From positions 1 to 47,692 of IMG/VR virus record IMGVR_UViG_3300023294_001123: 47,692 nt of DNA. The stretch is one strand, 5' to 3'. A model generated the notes under the pieces. That model was not told where the DNA came from and searched no databases. It saw nothing but the letters and a program-made list of their open reading frames with translations. The position numbers and the translations under genes are program-made. This DNA is from a virus. Position 1 is the stretch's first letter. Every line of letters starts with the position of its first letter. Shown here in pieces: positions 13,128-21,032 of the stretch.

Positions 13128-13561
13128 TGTGGTTGCTCCTTGTATTGTTTGACATTATCTCCGCAGATGCCTGCAAACTGTTTCCAGTCATCTCTCTGTT
13201 CCGGATGCACACATATGCATCGTTCGCCACCCGGTTCTCCCGGATATGCCCAGATGTACCCACGACTTGTGATGGTGTACCTGTCTTTGTCATGCCAAAA
13301 ACAGTGTATGTTCTTTTTAATGAGTTCATGTAGTGCTGTGTGGTCCTTTGCGTGTACCCACAAGGGATTAGACTGTAACCACCCGGGTGTTACTGCTTCT
13401 CCTGGCACATCGTGTCCTAGATAGAAATATTCTCCGTCCCATTTGCAAATATCAATTTCCACATCAAATCCGTCTGCAATTGCTTGAGTAATGTATGAAA
13501 CTGTGTTTTCCTGTGCAGTGTCTATACCGCTGGTGTTCCCTCGGTGAGCAATGTATATCAT
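13124..13561 (-). CDS. Glycerophosphodiester phosphodiesterase-like protein
   Basis: A 145-residue protein, shorter than typical GDPDs (about 240). It keeps the family pattern: YIAHRGN (His6, Arg7), AQENT (Glu-Asn-Thr), DGFDVEIDI with acidic metal ligands, and YLGHD. The end of the TIM barrel is missing or very divergent. Proteins of this type also occur in capsule gene clusters. It may release or transfer a phosphoglycerol-like group. It is the first gene of the operon, behind a late-type promoter core. Confidence 0.7.
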   Translation of the reverse strand: MIYIAHRGNTSGIDTAQENTVSYITQAIADGFDVEIDICKWDGEYFYLGHDVPGEAVTPGWLQSNPLWVHAKDHTALHELIKKNIHCFWHDKDRYTITSRGYIWAYPGEPGGERCICVHPEQRDDWKQFAGICGDNVKQYKEQPQ

Positions 13562-13673
13562 TATATGTGTATTTAACTTTAACCAGTGAGAGTCAAAAAT
13601 CTTACGCTGTGTACGCTATCGCTGTTTAGAAAATTTACGCTGACGCTTTCTAAAAAATATTGGCGCTCCGCTG
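13562..13673. other. Intergenic region with repeated ACGCT words and inverted repeat
   Basis: On the plus strand ACGCT occurs four times (two pairs). The second pair lies in the loop of TTAGAAA...TTTCTAA, a 7-bp inverted repeat with a 14-nt loop. The late-type core GTTAAATA at 13570-13577 is also here. It separates the ferredoxin gene from the RuBisCO-like operon and may hold a terminator or protein-binding sites. Confidence 0.4.
13570..13577 (-). promoter_or_regulatory. Late-type promoter core of the RuBisCO-like operon
   Basis: GTTAAATA, 8 nt upstream of the ATG at 13561. No sigma70-type promoter was seen for this operon. Confidence 0.5.
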
Positions 13674-13988
13674 TTAACGACCTTTGAAGTACTTCTCTAT
13701 CTTGTCTGCTTCGTCTGTGTGCTGTTCATGGTCAGGCAACGGATCTTTTTTCTTTGTGATCACAGGCCATTGTTCAGCATATTTCTTGTTGAAGTCCACC
13801 CAATCACCTGCGTCCATAGGTTCTATAGCATCAACAGGACACTCGGGTTCACACACGCCACAGTCGATGCACTCGTCAGGATTGATAACCAGCATGTTCT
13901 CACCTTCATAGAAACAGTCAACAGGACACACCTCAACACACGATGTGTGTTTGCACATCACGCACTTGTCGTTAACTATGTAGGCCAT
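13674..13988 (-). CDS. Seven-iron-type ferredoxin (FdxA-like)
   Basis: A 104-residue protein starting [17 protein letters not shown]. Two cluster motifs are present: C-x2-C-x4-C-x3-CP (residues about 9-21) and C-x2-C-x2-C-x3-CP (about 40-51). The wider first motif and the C-terminal extension of about 45 residues match bacterial [3Fe-4S][4Fe-4S] ferredoxins rather than plant-type [2Fe-2S] ferredoxins. The start inside the 3' end of thyX (17-nt overlap) suggests co-translation. It is a small cytoplasmic electron carrier; plausible partners are ThyX, the radical SAM enzymes in this window, or a host reductase. Confidence 0.9.
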   Translation of the reverse strand: MAYIVNDKCVMCKHTSCVEVCPVDCFYEGENMLVINPDECIDCGVCEPECPVDAIEPMDAGDWVDFNKKYAEQWPVITKKKDPLPDHEQHTDEADKIEKYFKGR

Positions 13989-14610
13989 GCAGGTATTTCC
14001 AACTGATGGGAAACTGTTCAGCACACAAGTCTCTGATCTGATCAGCTACCTGTTGAGTTTCTTGTTGTGTGTCTTTGGCACATCTTAGATTGCACACTCG
14101 AGCAAATGCGTATAGTGTTCCAGACCATATCCATTCAGTCATCATGCTTTGTGGCAACACACTCCTTGCTTGTTCCGGTGCAATGCCTTTTGAAATCATT
14201 GTGTTGTAGATAATCAAGCACTGTTGCGTTACTGTGTCCAACATGTGTTGATCTGTGAGATCCAACTCCACAATGCCTGCGGATCCTTGTTTGGAATCTT
14301 CTGGTCGACCTCTCCATTCTTTTGTCTCGTACAGTTCTGGATCATTGGAAACATATCTTCTAGAAACTTCATTCCACACAAGACCCACTTGATGTTTGAC
14401 CAGCTGTCGAGCAACGAACACAGGTGCTTTGATTCGAAACTGTAGACTTGCATGAGCAAATGGTGACCAATGATTGTGTTCTGCTAGAAACTTAATAAGT
14501 TTTTCATCTCGTGGTTCAAACTCGTCTTTGAATTTTGCATAAGAAACCCTAGCCGCATTTACTACAGAAAGGTCTGACCCCATTTTATCTACCAGTTCAA
14601 CCTGCATCAT
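13972..14610 (-). CDS. thyX: Flavin-dependent thymidylate synthase ThyX
   Basis: A 212-residue protein. The ThyX signature region is present as [15 protein letters not shown] (about residues 73-87), a variant of RHRx7S seen in marine relatives. [12 protein letters not shown] and the C-terminal region are also family-typical. The enzyme makes dTMP from dUMP using methylene-tetrahydrofolate and reduced FAD. Its ATG overlaps the gp41 stop (ATGA), so it belongs to the replication operon, where it supplies thymidine for phage DNA. Confidence 0.95.
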   Translation of the reverse strand: MMQVELVDKMGSDLSVVNAARVSYAKFKDEFEPRDEKLIKFLAEHNHWSPFAHASLQFRIKAPVFVARQLVKHQVGLVWNEVSRRYVSNDPELYETKEWRGRPEDSKQGSAGIVELDLTDQHMLDTVTQQCLIIYNTMISKGIAPEQARSVLPQSMMTEWIWSGTLYAFARVCNLRCAKDTQQETQQVADQIRDLCAEQFPISWKYLHGLHS

Positions 14611-16046
14611 TGTTCTTCGTCTGAGTGTAATTCGTTCAACAACTGTCGTAGTTTGCCGCCTTCAACTGTGGCTTTTACTTTGCCAAAGTCGTCACCTTTA
14701 CGAGGATCAATTTCTTCTTTGCGAGCATCCTTGGGTGTGTCTGTGGAAACCTTACTCTTTGTTTTTAAGGAATCATACATGGCTGTAGCAGTTTTTTTAT
14801 AGTGCTGTCCAGAATCTGCTTCTTCGTCTAAATTCCTAATTCTTAAAGTGTCTAAATCAAATTCCAAATCCACCTTTTGTCCAACACCAGAACTGCTTCT
14901 AGTCTTCATGAACTGTATTTGATATCTGCCTCGTTCTTTCATTGCTCGACTTGTAAAGATACCAATCACGTTGTCTGCTGTTTGTACTTTGGACAATCCT
15001 CCTGATATATGCGAGTGATCGAACTCAATCTCTTCCACAGATGCTCTGTTCAACTGTGATGCTGTGACCATTAACATCTTGGATTCTGCTCCGTAGTTTC
15101 TCAACTCTTCAGACACATACTTGTCTTTGATGAACAGATCTGCCGGTGAAATCTTTTTAGACTTGGGCATCATAAGATCCAAATAATCTATTAGAATACA
15201 ATCAATTTTCTTTTTGTTCTTGAGCTCCAACTCTTTAATATATGCTTTAATGTCATTAACATTGCTACCACTGGGTAGATATTTTATCTGTAGATTACCT
15301 GATTTTTTATGAAGCATTTTAATTTTCATTTCTACATTGTCAATTTCTGGAAATATTTTTCTTGTGGGCACGCCGGACATCATTGCGTCTAATCTCATCG
15401 CTACCAGTGCTTCACTTAATTCAAAAGATACGTAACACACATTTAGTCCTGCCAACGACCAGTTTACTGCAAGGTTCTGTAAGAACAACGATTTACCTGC
15501 TCCTGATCCTCCTGCAAAAATATTAAGTTCGCCTCGGTTGAATCCGCCAAACAGTTTCTTGTCCACAGATGCCCAGCCTGTGCTGATTTGACCATTGGAG
15601 TTTTTAAGATGTTCCAGTCTGCCTTTAGGATCTTCAAAATAATCTGTGCCTAGATCTCGTGTGAGACTTATGCCCACAGCTTCTTTGATCTTGTCTTCCA
15701 CAGGCGCATAGTCACCACGCTCTAGTAGGTCAGCTGATTCTAATATTGCTCGCTCCATGGCTTTGTGCCGAGAAAACATTTCAAATTCGTCCAACAACCA
15801 GTTAAAGTGTGCAGGGTCAATCTCTCGAGCAGTTTTTAATTTAATATCATGAGGGGCATTAACCTGATCTACTTCAGGCATTACTTTGTACTCTTCTACA
15901 TAGTCCTTGATAAATTTTGCAATAGGCTGTAATTTCCTGTCAAAACTAGCAGGATCAAATATATTCTGAGCTCGAGCAAATGATTCAGCATCTGCCATCA
16001 TCATTTCTAAATATAGTTTCTGTACGTCAAATGTATAATCAGTCAT
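14607..16046 (-). CDS. 41: Replicative DNA helicase, T4 gp41 / DnaB type
   Basis: A 479-residue protein with a RecA-type helicase core. Walker A is GGSGAGKS (residues about 179-186), an SFELSEA segment follows, the Walker-B-like strand is IDCILIDYLDLM, and SQLNRAS comes next. The N-terminal domain is helical as in DnaB. The hexameric helicase unwinds the fork and works with primase gp61. Its ATG overlaps the radical SAM gene by 8 nt. Confidence 0.93.
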   Translation of the reverse strand: MTDYTFDVQKLYLEMMMADAESFARAQNIFDPASFDRKLQPIAKFIKDYVEEYKVMPEVDQVNAPHDIKLKTAREIDPAHFNWLLDEFEMFSRHKAMERAILESADLLERGDYAPVEDKIKEAVGISLTRDLGTDYFEDPKGRLEHLKNSNGQISTGWASVDKKLFGGFNRGELNIFAGGSGAGKSLFLQNLAVNWSLAGLNVCYVSFELSEALVAMRLDAMMSGVPTRKIFPEIDNVEMKIKMLHKKSGNLQIKYLPSGSNVNDIKAYIKELELKNKKKIDCILIDYLDLMMPKSKKISPADLFIKDKYVSEELRNYGAESKMLMVTASQLNRASVEEIEFDHSHISGGLSKVQTADNVIGIFTSRAMKERGRYQIQFMKTRSSSGVGQKVDLEFDLDTLRIRNLDEEADSGQHYKKTATAMYDSLKTKSKVSTDTPKDARKEEIDPRKGDDFGKVKATVEGGKLRQLLNELHSDEEQ

Positions 16047-16947
16047 TTCTTATTCCACATTGTATTTTACAACATTCATGAGCAGAAGTAAATTGTTTTG
16101 TTGAGGCAAAAAACTCTTTTATGCTGTTGTTTTCAAGTATTTGAGTTAATGTGTTGTCTCTTATGTTAAATGATTTTTGTTTTGGTGAGAATACCGATTT
16201 GTATCTATATCGATATGTACCCATCCAACAACACGGATAAAAGTCTCCTTCGGCATCAATGTATAAGCTAGATGCTGGTATACCTTTTTTTAGACAAGAC
16301 GGAGACATATTCGATTTATATGTTGCATCTACCAATACTTTTTTTTGATGCTCGTAGTAATGGTCAATATATTGTTTATCCGGCATTAATTCTTTATTGC
16401 CTAACCATCTATCACTTCTCGTTAATTTAAATTCGTCAAACGATAATTTTTTACTCATTTTTATAGCTTCTGCTATCTGATGTTGGTTGTGTTTGAAAGG
16501 AATAAATTGCCATACCATTTTAAAATTTCTAGTTTTTAATACTGTTACAGCAGTCATAATTGAATTCCACTTAGCATTCTTTCTGTATAAATGATTGGTG
16601 TCTGCTAATCCATCTATTGCAAATACTATGGAATCATCATTTGTTAACATGTTATTGAGCTTCTCCCACCATGCTTTTGTTTTTGCCGACCCGTTTGTGT
16701 GTATGTGCAGGCTACAATTGTTAGCTTTAAATTTTTTACAAAGCTCTAAGAATTTAGAATGATATATTGGATCACCGTTGTTGCCGCATAAATTTATATC
16801 TGCGTTGACTCCTATAAACTTTACAATGTTATCCACATTGATTTCGTGTAAGTTTCTTTTTTTAAATGTTTCGTAAAACCAAGTTCGGTCACACAACGTA
16901 CATTCTAAAGCACATTTACTAGTTGGTTCTATGTGAAAACTAACCAT
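16039..16947 (-). CDS. Radical SAM protein with C-terminal cysteines, inside the primosome operon
   Basis: A 302-residue protein. CALECTLC (C-x3-C-x2-C) lies at about residues 12-19, followed by NLCGNNGDP, HTNGS and AIDGL, as in SPASM/Twitch radical SAM enzymes. C-terminal Cys occur in YPCCWMG and ECCKIQC, likely binding auxiliary clusters. It overlaps both gp41 and gp61 by a few bases, so it is made together with helicase and primase. The substrate is unknown; position suggests a DNA, nucleotide or replication-protein target, but genome packing alone could explain it. Confidence 0.85.
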   Translation of the reverse strand: MVSFHIEPTSKCALECTLCDRTWFYETFKKRNLHEINVDNIVKFIGVNADINLCGNNGDPIYHSKFLELCKKFKANNCSLHIHTNGSAKTKAWWEKLNNMLTNDDSIVFAIDGLADTNHLYRKNAKWNSIMTAVTVLKTRNFKMVWQFIPFKHNQHQIAEAIKMSKKLSFDEFKLTRSDRWLGNKELMPDKQYIDHYYEHQKKVLVDATYKSNMSPSCLKKGIPASSLYIDAEGDFYPCCWMGTYRYRYKSVFSPKQKSFNIRDNTLTQILENNSIKEFFASTKQFTSAHECCKIQCGIRND

Positions 16948-17956
16948 GTATTTTCCTTGTCAATCCTATCTTCAATTTACTAGTCTCTGTTGTTTTCAGT
17001 ATTGATTGTATAGTAAACAGTCTTCCGTATTTTAGTACTGCCTCGGCCACATCAGTTACCCCAACACCCCATTCTGGAAATGCCACACTCCAACCAAATT
17101 CCATGGCTTGATCTATTAATTTCCGTCCGGCTTCGTCTTGATCCGGCACAACAATCACTTGTCTGTTCAATCCGTTTATCAGCTCTCGCTGTGTATCATT
17201 TATCTCTGATCCCAGTATACTCACCCCAGATATGGTAATTGCATCAAATGGTCCTTCTGTTACTATCACGAACTTCCTTGACCAATCCTGAGCATCCATG
17301 TTGAACACATAGCCAGGCTGTGTCTCTGTCCAATATTTCATTTCTTTATTGCGAGTATCAAACAGTCTTCCTGTGTACCCCACTGTTTCTCCTCGCCAGT
17401 AAAATGGTATTAATAATCGTCTATTGAAATTTCCTTCTTGCACAGGCGAGTAGTAAAAATCATACCATTCTGCTCCAATGCCTCTTTTTTTGAGATAGTT
17501 CAATAGTTGATCTATCTTTTCATATTGAGGCTGTGTGAGATCGTTGCCCACATATTTTTCCAGCCAATAAGACAGATGTTGTGAATTCTTTGGCAGTGTT
17601 TTTTTCTTGAAGTCTACAAATTTTTTCTTTTCAAATGCGGTCCCGGTCTCTTCATGGCGCATGGCTTCTAGAGCCAGTTTCTTTATCACATCATCTGCAA
17701 TACCCAACCATCCCATAAACTGTTTTAGTTTAAGAGATAATCTGCGTCCAACCATGTACGATGCTTTAAAACTACAGTTGAAACAGTGGAAACTCACAGT
17801 GCCATCTGCTGATGTCATTATACCACCACGTTTCCTTTTGTCGGCCGAGGTGCCATTGTGTATGCAACAGGGAGCATTAAAAGAAGTCCACCCAGAAGGG
17901 GTTTTCTTTCTACCTGCAGGCAAAGCAGTCAGAATAGTTGACTGGATTAAGTTCAT
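16940..17956 (-). CDS. 61: DNA primase, T4 gp61-like
   Basis: A 338-residue protein. The N-terminal zinc-binding part has CC-x-H (near residue 31) and CFNC (near 57-60), a DnaG-type pattern. The TOPRIM part shows VTEGPFDAI (near 230-238) and VVPDQDEAG (near 271-279) with the catalytic Glu and Asp-x-Asp. It makes RNA primers on the lagging strand with gp41. A sigma70-type promoter lies just upstream. Confidence 0.9.
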   Translation of the reverse strand: MNLIQSTILTALPAGRKKTPSGWTSFNAPCCIHNGTSADKRKRGGIMTSADGTVSFHCFNCSFKASYMVGRRLSLKLKQFMGWLGIADDVIKKLALEAMRHEETGTAFEKKKFVDFKKKTLPKNSQHLSYWLEKYVGNDLTQPQYEKIDQLLNYLKKRGIGAEWYDFYYSPVQEGNFNRRLLIPFYWRGETVGYTGRLFDTRNKEMKYWTETQPGYVFNMDAQDWSRKFVIVTEGPFDAITISGVSILGSEINDTQRELINGLNRQVIVVPDQDEAGRKLIDQAMEFGWSVAFPEWGVGVTDVAEAVLKYGRLFTIQSILKTTETSKLKIGLTRKIHG

Positions 17957-17962
17957 TGTACT

Positions 17963-17991
17963 AGTTTACTGTCTATATAGGATTTTGTCAA
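17963..17991 (-). promoter_or_regulatory. Sigma70-type promoter for the primase-helicase operon
   Basis: TTGACA, 17 bp, TAAACT on the minus strand. It overlaps the 3' end of the upstream structural gene, and the -10 box ends 6 nt before the primase ATG. Confidence 0.5.
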
Positions 17992-18745
17992 TCACACCGG
18001 TATTACCACTAGTGTTCGTCCATTTGAATCGAACATTTTGTAGCACACCTGTGAAGTTGTAGTATGTGATTGTGTCTGATGAGGTAATATTATTTGTACC
18101 AATTGTAAAATAATCTGAATCTCCGGGAGCAGTAGAAACCATTGTGCCTTCTATGACCAAAGTACCTGCAAAGTTTTTTGGATAAACTGCAACAGTGTGC
18201 AGTGCTGAATTGTTATTGATTCCGGGCTTTGCCTCCACAGCAGACGATGTACTAGTAGAACCAGATCTGGTAAAATTAGTAATGTTTTCGCTGTTGGTAA
18301 ACTGAGGATATCCTCCGGTTAATACTTCTGCTGTGCCTGCAGAGTTATAAGCAGTGTCGGTAAAAGTCACTGTGCGTGTGCCATCTGAGGACACTTCTCT
18401 GATACTATAATTGTAAAATTTGGCGTCTAGTTGCAACAAATCCCCCTCTGTAAGCGTCACACTTGCCTGTCCTTTGGTCGATGTACTCGAACCGTCGTCT
18501 AGAACAGTTAAACTGCGTGTTATTACAGATCTGTTTGTTTCTGTGTCTATTAGGTTGAATTCAAAAGTTTTAGAGTCTACAAATTGCGATTTTTGATCCT
18601 CATTTTTAAACGTAAATGTGATAGGATTAGACACTCCTTTGTATATTTTTAACTGTCGATCGTACACCTTAGAGTTCCTTCCGTGATAACCATTTATGTA
18701 GGCTATTACCATGTTGGAAAGTAAATACCTTGACACTGTTTGCAT
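17966..18745 (-). CDS. Putative virion structural protein (beta-rich)
   Basis: A 259-residue protein rich in Thr, Ser, Asn and Gly. Residues about 29-70 (RQLKIYKGVSNPITFTF and following) resemble the N-terminal part of phage baseplate upper or appendage proteins. The rest looks like repeated beta strands, as in tail accessory proteins. It carries a late-type promoter, unlike its replication neighbours, which fits a virion protein. The exact place in the particle is unknown. Confidence 0.55.
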   Translation of the reverse strand: MQTVSRYLLSNMVIAYINGYHGRNSKVYDRQLKIYKGVSNPITFTFKNEDQKSQFVDSKTFEFNLIDTETNRSVITRSLTVLDDGSSTSTKGQASVTLTEGDLLQLDAKFYNYSIREVSSDGTRTVTFTDTAYNSAGTAEVLTGGYPQFTNSENITNFTRSGSTSTSSAVEAKPGINNNSALHTVAVYPKNFAGTLVIEGTMVSTAPGDSDYFTIGTNNITSSDTITYYNFTGVLQNVRFKWTNTSGNTGVIDKILYRQ

Positions 18746-18751
18746 AGCACA

Positions 18752-18759
18752 TATTTAAC
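18752..18759 (-). promoter_or_regulatory. Late-type promoter core GTTAAATA
   Basis: 6 nt upstream of the ATG at 18745. A second core, AATAAATA, lies 10 bp further out (18762-18769). Confidence 0.5.
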
Positions 18760-18777
18760 AGTATTTATTGGAAACAT

Positions 18778-19155
18778 ATGAACGAAGTTTTTGAAACACT
18801 AGGTAAAAAATTCCCATTTCTGTCCCTAATACGTAAGGGTGATCTAGAATTTGTGGGTATAATACAAAACCAGGACAATCAAGTGACCAGTTTCTATGAT
18901 TATGGCAGATTGATGCTACCGCAAGACAAGGCTCAATTCCTCAAATTAGGAGAAACTTGGTGGTGGGAATCCAACAGAAAAATACCCATCAATATTTTCT
19001 TAAGGCAAGACTTCCGATATTTTAAGACTTCTCTGGTAACTCTTTCTACAAAAGATATTCAGATAGTGCATGGACCTATAGTAAGATTAGATGATATTGC
19101 CAAGAAACGTATTAAAAGAAGAACTATCCAATTGATGCGCCGGCCTATTGCATAG
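18778..19155 (+). CDS. Conserved-type phage protein of unknown function
   Basis: A 125-residue basic protein with a mixed alpha/beta pattern, a WWWE motif near residue 61 and an Arg/Lys-rich C-terminus. It stands alone on the plus strand inside a long minus-strand block and overlaps the convergent gene by 11 nt at its end. It has the look of a conserved T4-superfamily protein, but I cannot name a function. Confidence 0.6.
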   Translation: MNEVFETLGKKFPFLSLIRKGDLEFVGIIQNQDNQVTSFYDYGRLMLPQDKAQFLKLGETWWWESNRKIPINIFLRQDFRYFKTSLVTLSTKDIQIVHGPIVRLDDIAKKRIKRRTIQLMRRPIA

Positions 19156-19411
19156 GCACAACATACACACTGTTGCTTAATGTGTGATATGTTATACTCA
19201 CACCTTTTTCCTGTTCCCAATATTCCCTTCTCCGTTTGATCCAGTCTGTCCAATCTGTGTTGTCTAGCTGTATAAGATAAGGGTTATTTTCAGAAATACT
19301 TTGTTCAAATATTTTTATCATCTCAATATCCATCATGGTAGTAGGCGACGAAGATAGATTTACTGTGATGTGATGAGGAGTTTTAGCGTTGTTGTTTTTT
19401 GAGTTGTACAC
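19145..19411 (-). CDS. Hypothetical 88-residue protein, GTG start
   Basis: The GTG start lies 8 nt after a GATAAATA core, matching the pattern of the other late-type starts. The protein has an Asn/Ser-rich N-terminus, then a helix (MIKIFEQSI) and a Trp-rich DWTDWIKRRREYWEQ stretch near residues 53-67. No family is recognised. Confidence 0.5.
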   Translation of the reverse strand: MYNSKNNNAKTPHHITVNLSSSPTTMMDIEMIKIFEQSISENNPYLIQLDNTDWTDWIKRRREYWEQEKGVSITYHTLSNSVYVVPMQ

Positions 19412-19419
19412 TAAAAAAC

Positions 19420-19427
19420 TATTTATC
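19420..19427 (-). promoter_or_regulatory. Late-type promoter core GATAAATA
   Basis: 8 nt upstream of the GTG at 19411. It overlaps the stop codon of the preceding gene. Confidence 0.4.
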
Positions 19428-19992
19428 AGTTTTTCTGTTTTGCTATGAGATTCATTTGTACCACAATTGCTTGAGCATAAGCCACTGCGTGTGATTTTTT
19501 AAAAAAATAAGAGCCGTCTGTGGGACGTACCCATACGTCTTGTAATATTTCTGACCAATCTTTATACATCAGTCCTCGTTTGGCAGGTCGTATAATTGCC
19601 AGCACTGCCGCAAGTTGTTCTATAGTTCTAGGTTCTAGTTTTGAAACAATATCATAATGACCATTTATGTGGAAAAGTTGATCCACTGTGCTCTTGTCTT
19701 TCAGCGAATCCCAATTAGGTTCTGTCAGCATCAGCTCAACCAGCTCTTGTTCTGACGTTACATCTTTGTAGATGTTAACATTAAGGCAATCAATTTTAAA
19801 ATAGCCTCGCTCCTCTGCTTTCTTGTAATCCAAACTGCAATGTCCTGTGATTGGATCCTGCGGAGCAGAATGGAAGTACACACCAGTTTTGTGTTTTTCA
19901 GATTCGTCTTCCTTTATAATTGCCGCGGGAGTGTGCTTAAATAATTTTAATGCTTGTTCTCTGTTAAAAAAATCTATATCTACATCTGGCAT
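19426..19992 (-). CDS. Miniature DNA polymerase III alpha-like protein
   Basis: A 188-residue protein that lines up in order with the palm and fingers of bacterial DnaE (over 1,000 residues). MPDVDIDF (residues 1-8) matches MPDFDVDF with the first two catalytic Asp. FKIDCLNV (Asp68) matches KFDFLGL with the third. STVDQLFHING matches TAVFQLES. LAAVLAIIRPAKRG matches LVALFRPGP. FKKSHAVAYA (164-173) matches FNKSHSAAYA. The PHP, thumb and C-terminal domains are missing. It sits in the replication operon, with its start overlapping the stop of the 47-residue gene. It could be a tiny nucleotidyltransferase, a regulator that mimics the host polymerase, or a relic. Confidence 0.75.
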   Translation of the reverse strand: MPDVDIDFFNREQALKLFKHTPAAIIKEDESEKHKTGVYFHSAPQDPITGHCSLDYKKAEERGYFKIDCLNVNIYKDVTSEQELVELMLTEPNWDSLKDKSTVDQLFHINGHYDIVSKLEPRTIEQLAAVLAIIRPAKRGLMYKDWSEILQDVWVRPTDGSYFFKKSHAVAYAQAIVVQMNLIAKQKN

Positions 19993-20135
19993 TAGTTAAT
20001 TTTCTTCCACTGTTTGAATTTTATTTTACTGTTTCTTCCTTGGTATTTTTCTCCAGTTTCTGTATCGAGCAAAATCCATTTGTTGGGTTTCTTTGTATAA
20101 ATTTTAAGAGTAAGCGGGGTTTTCAACTTCAGCAT
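19992..20135 (-). CDS. 47-residue basic protein
   Basis: It starts MLKLKTPLTLKIYTKKP, has KWILLDTETGEKYQG in the middle and ends WKKIN; about one residue in four is Lys. Both ends overlap neighbours as TAATG (upstream gene at 20135, mini Pol III alpha at 19992), which strongly supports it. It is probably a small beta protein that binds nucleic acid or a replication partner; the function is not known. Confidence 0.65.
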   Translation of the reverse strand: MLKLKTPLTLKIYTKKPNKWILLDTETGEKYQGRNSKIKFKQWKKIN

Positions 20136-20353
20136 TAGTTTAATTTCTTTTTAGTTTTTTGTATCAGCTCAACAGAAGCATCAGGATTGAATAACTCTAA
20201 TACTTCAATTACCTTGTCATATCCTGGGGTCTTGTCTAATTCATTTTTAACTTCAGGCATAATCACTTTTCCTATAGTACCGTCTGCTCTTATAACAATC
20301 ACACTGTCGCCGGGTTGTATTTCTAAACTGTCGTCTATTTCTTTTTTATTCAA
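20135..20353 (-). CDS. Small hypothetical protein, TTG start
   Basis: A 72-residue protein. The TTG at 20353 was chosen because a strong AAGGAGG lies 7 nt upstream, inside the end of the preceding gene. An ATG much further upstream would run through that gene. The sequence has a beta-type IQPGDSVIVIRADGTIGKVIMP followed by helices. It is probably a conserved small phage protein without known role. Confidence 0.6.
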   Translation of the reverse strand: MNKKEIDDSLEIQPGDSVIVIRADGTIGKVIMPEVKNELDKTPGYDKVIEVLELFNPDASVELIQKTKKKLN

Positions 20354-21032
20354 TGTGTGCCTCCTTGGCTGTTTCTTGTACAAACAACACATCTGCAGGA
20401 TAGTTTCTAAACTTGTTGTTCCAGAACGTGGGATCAATAAATCTCTGTACCATTTGTAATTGTTCATCTGAAAAAGAGTTTAACATTTTTTTTCCTGCCG
20501 AACATCCTAATATTAACCATGGAGATATACTGCCTTGCTGTATGTGTGCCACTGCTCTTGTAGTATTAACCAATCGAAAATAATCTGACCATTGCACATT
20601 CTGCTCGTCTGCCCATTCCATCATGGTTTTAATAGATCGTTGCATGGCAGATTCTAACGGTTCTGATTTTAAGGTGTCAATAAGATAAGTCTCATATAAA
20701 TCATCTCTGGCCCAATGATCCAACTTGATTTGTGATCGTATCACATACTCTATGTATTTTTCTGGATACAGTGGGTGGATATGCATGATGAATCGACCAA
20801 ACTTAACAAATGCATTATAGTAAGACGAATCACAGAACTGATCGTATGTCTTTGGTTTGCTGTTATTTTGATGTACTTGATAAAATCGCTGGAATACCAT
20901 GAATCCATTTTGTACCCATTTCTCGTTCTTTTGTAGATGTCTTCTTTTAGGTTCGCACACATGGACTTGTAAGGTACGTTCTTTTTGAAAACTCTTGCCG
21001 CAGTACGTACAGGTCTTAAGACTGTTGTCCAT
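20346..21032 (-). CDS. Zinc-finger-containing conserved phage protein
   Basis: A 228-residue protein. The N-terminus has a C2H2/C2HC-like finger, CTYCGKSF...LQVHVC (residues about 8-26). The rest is helical, with RFIMHIHPLYPEKYIEYVI and SPWLILGCSAG. This architecture is familiar from T4-like marine phages, where it lies among replication genes. A DNA-binding role is likely from the finger; no catalytic motif is seen. It overlaps the probable gp62 gene by 17 nt. Confidence 0.7.
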   Translation of the reverse strand: MDNSLKTCTYCGKSFQKERTLQVHVCEPKRRHLQKNEKWVQNGFMVFQRFYQVHQNNSKPKTYDQFCDSSYYNAFVKFGRFIMHIHPLYPEKYIEYVIRSQIKLDHWARDDLYETYLIDTLKSEPLESAMQRSIKTMMEWADEQNVQWSDYFRLVNTTRAVAHIQQGSISPWLILGCSAGKKMLNSFSDEQLQMVQRFIDPTFWNNKFRNYPADVLFVQETAKEAHIE

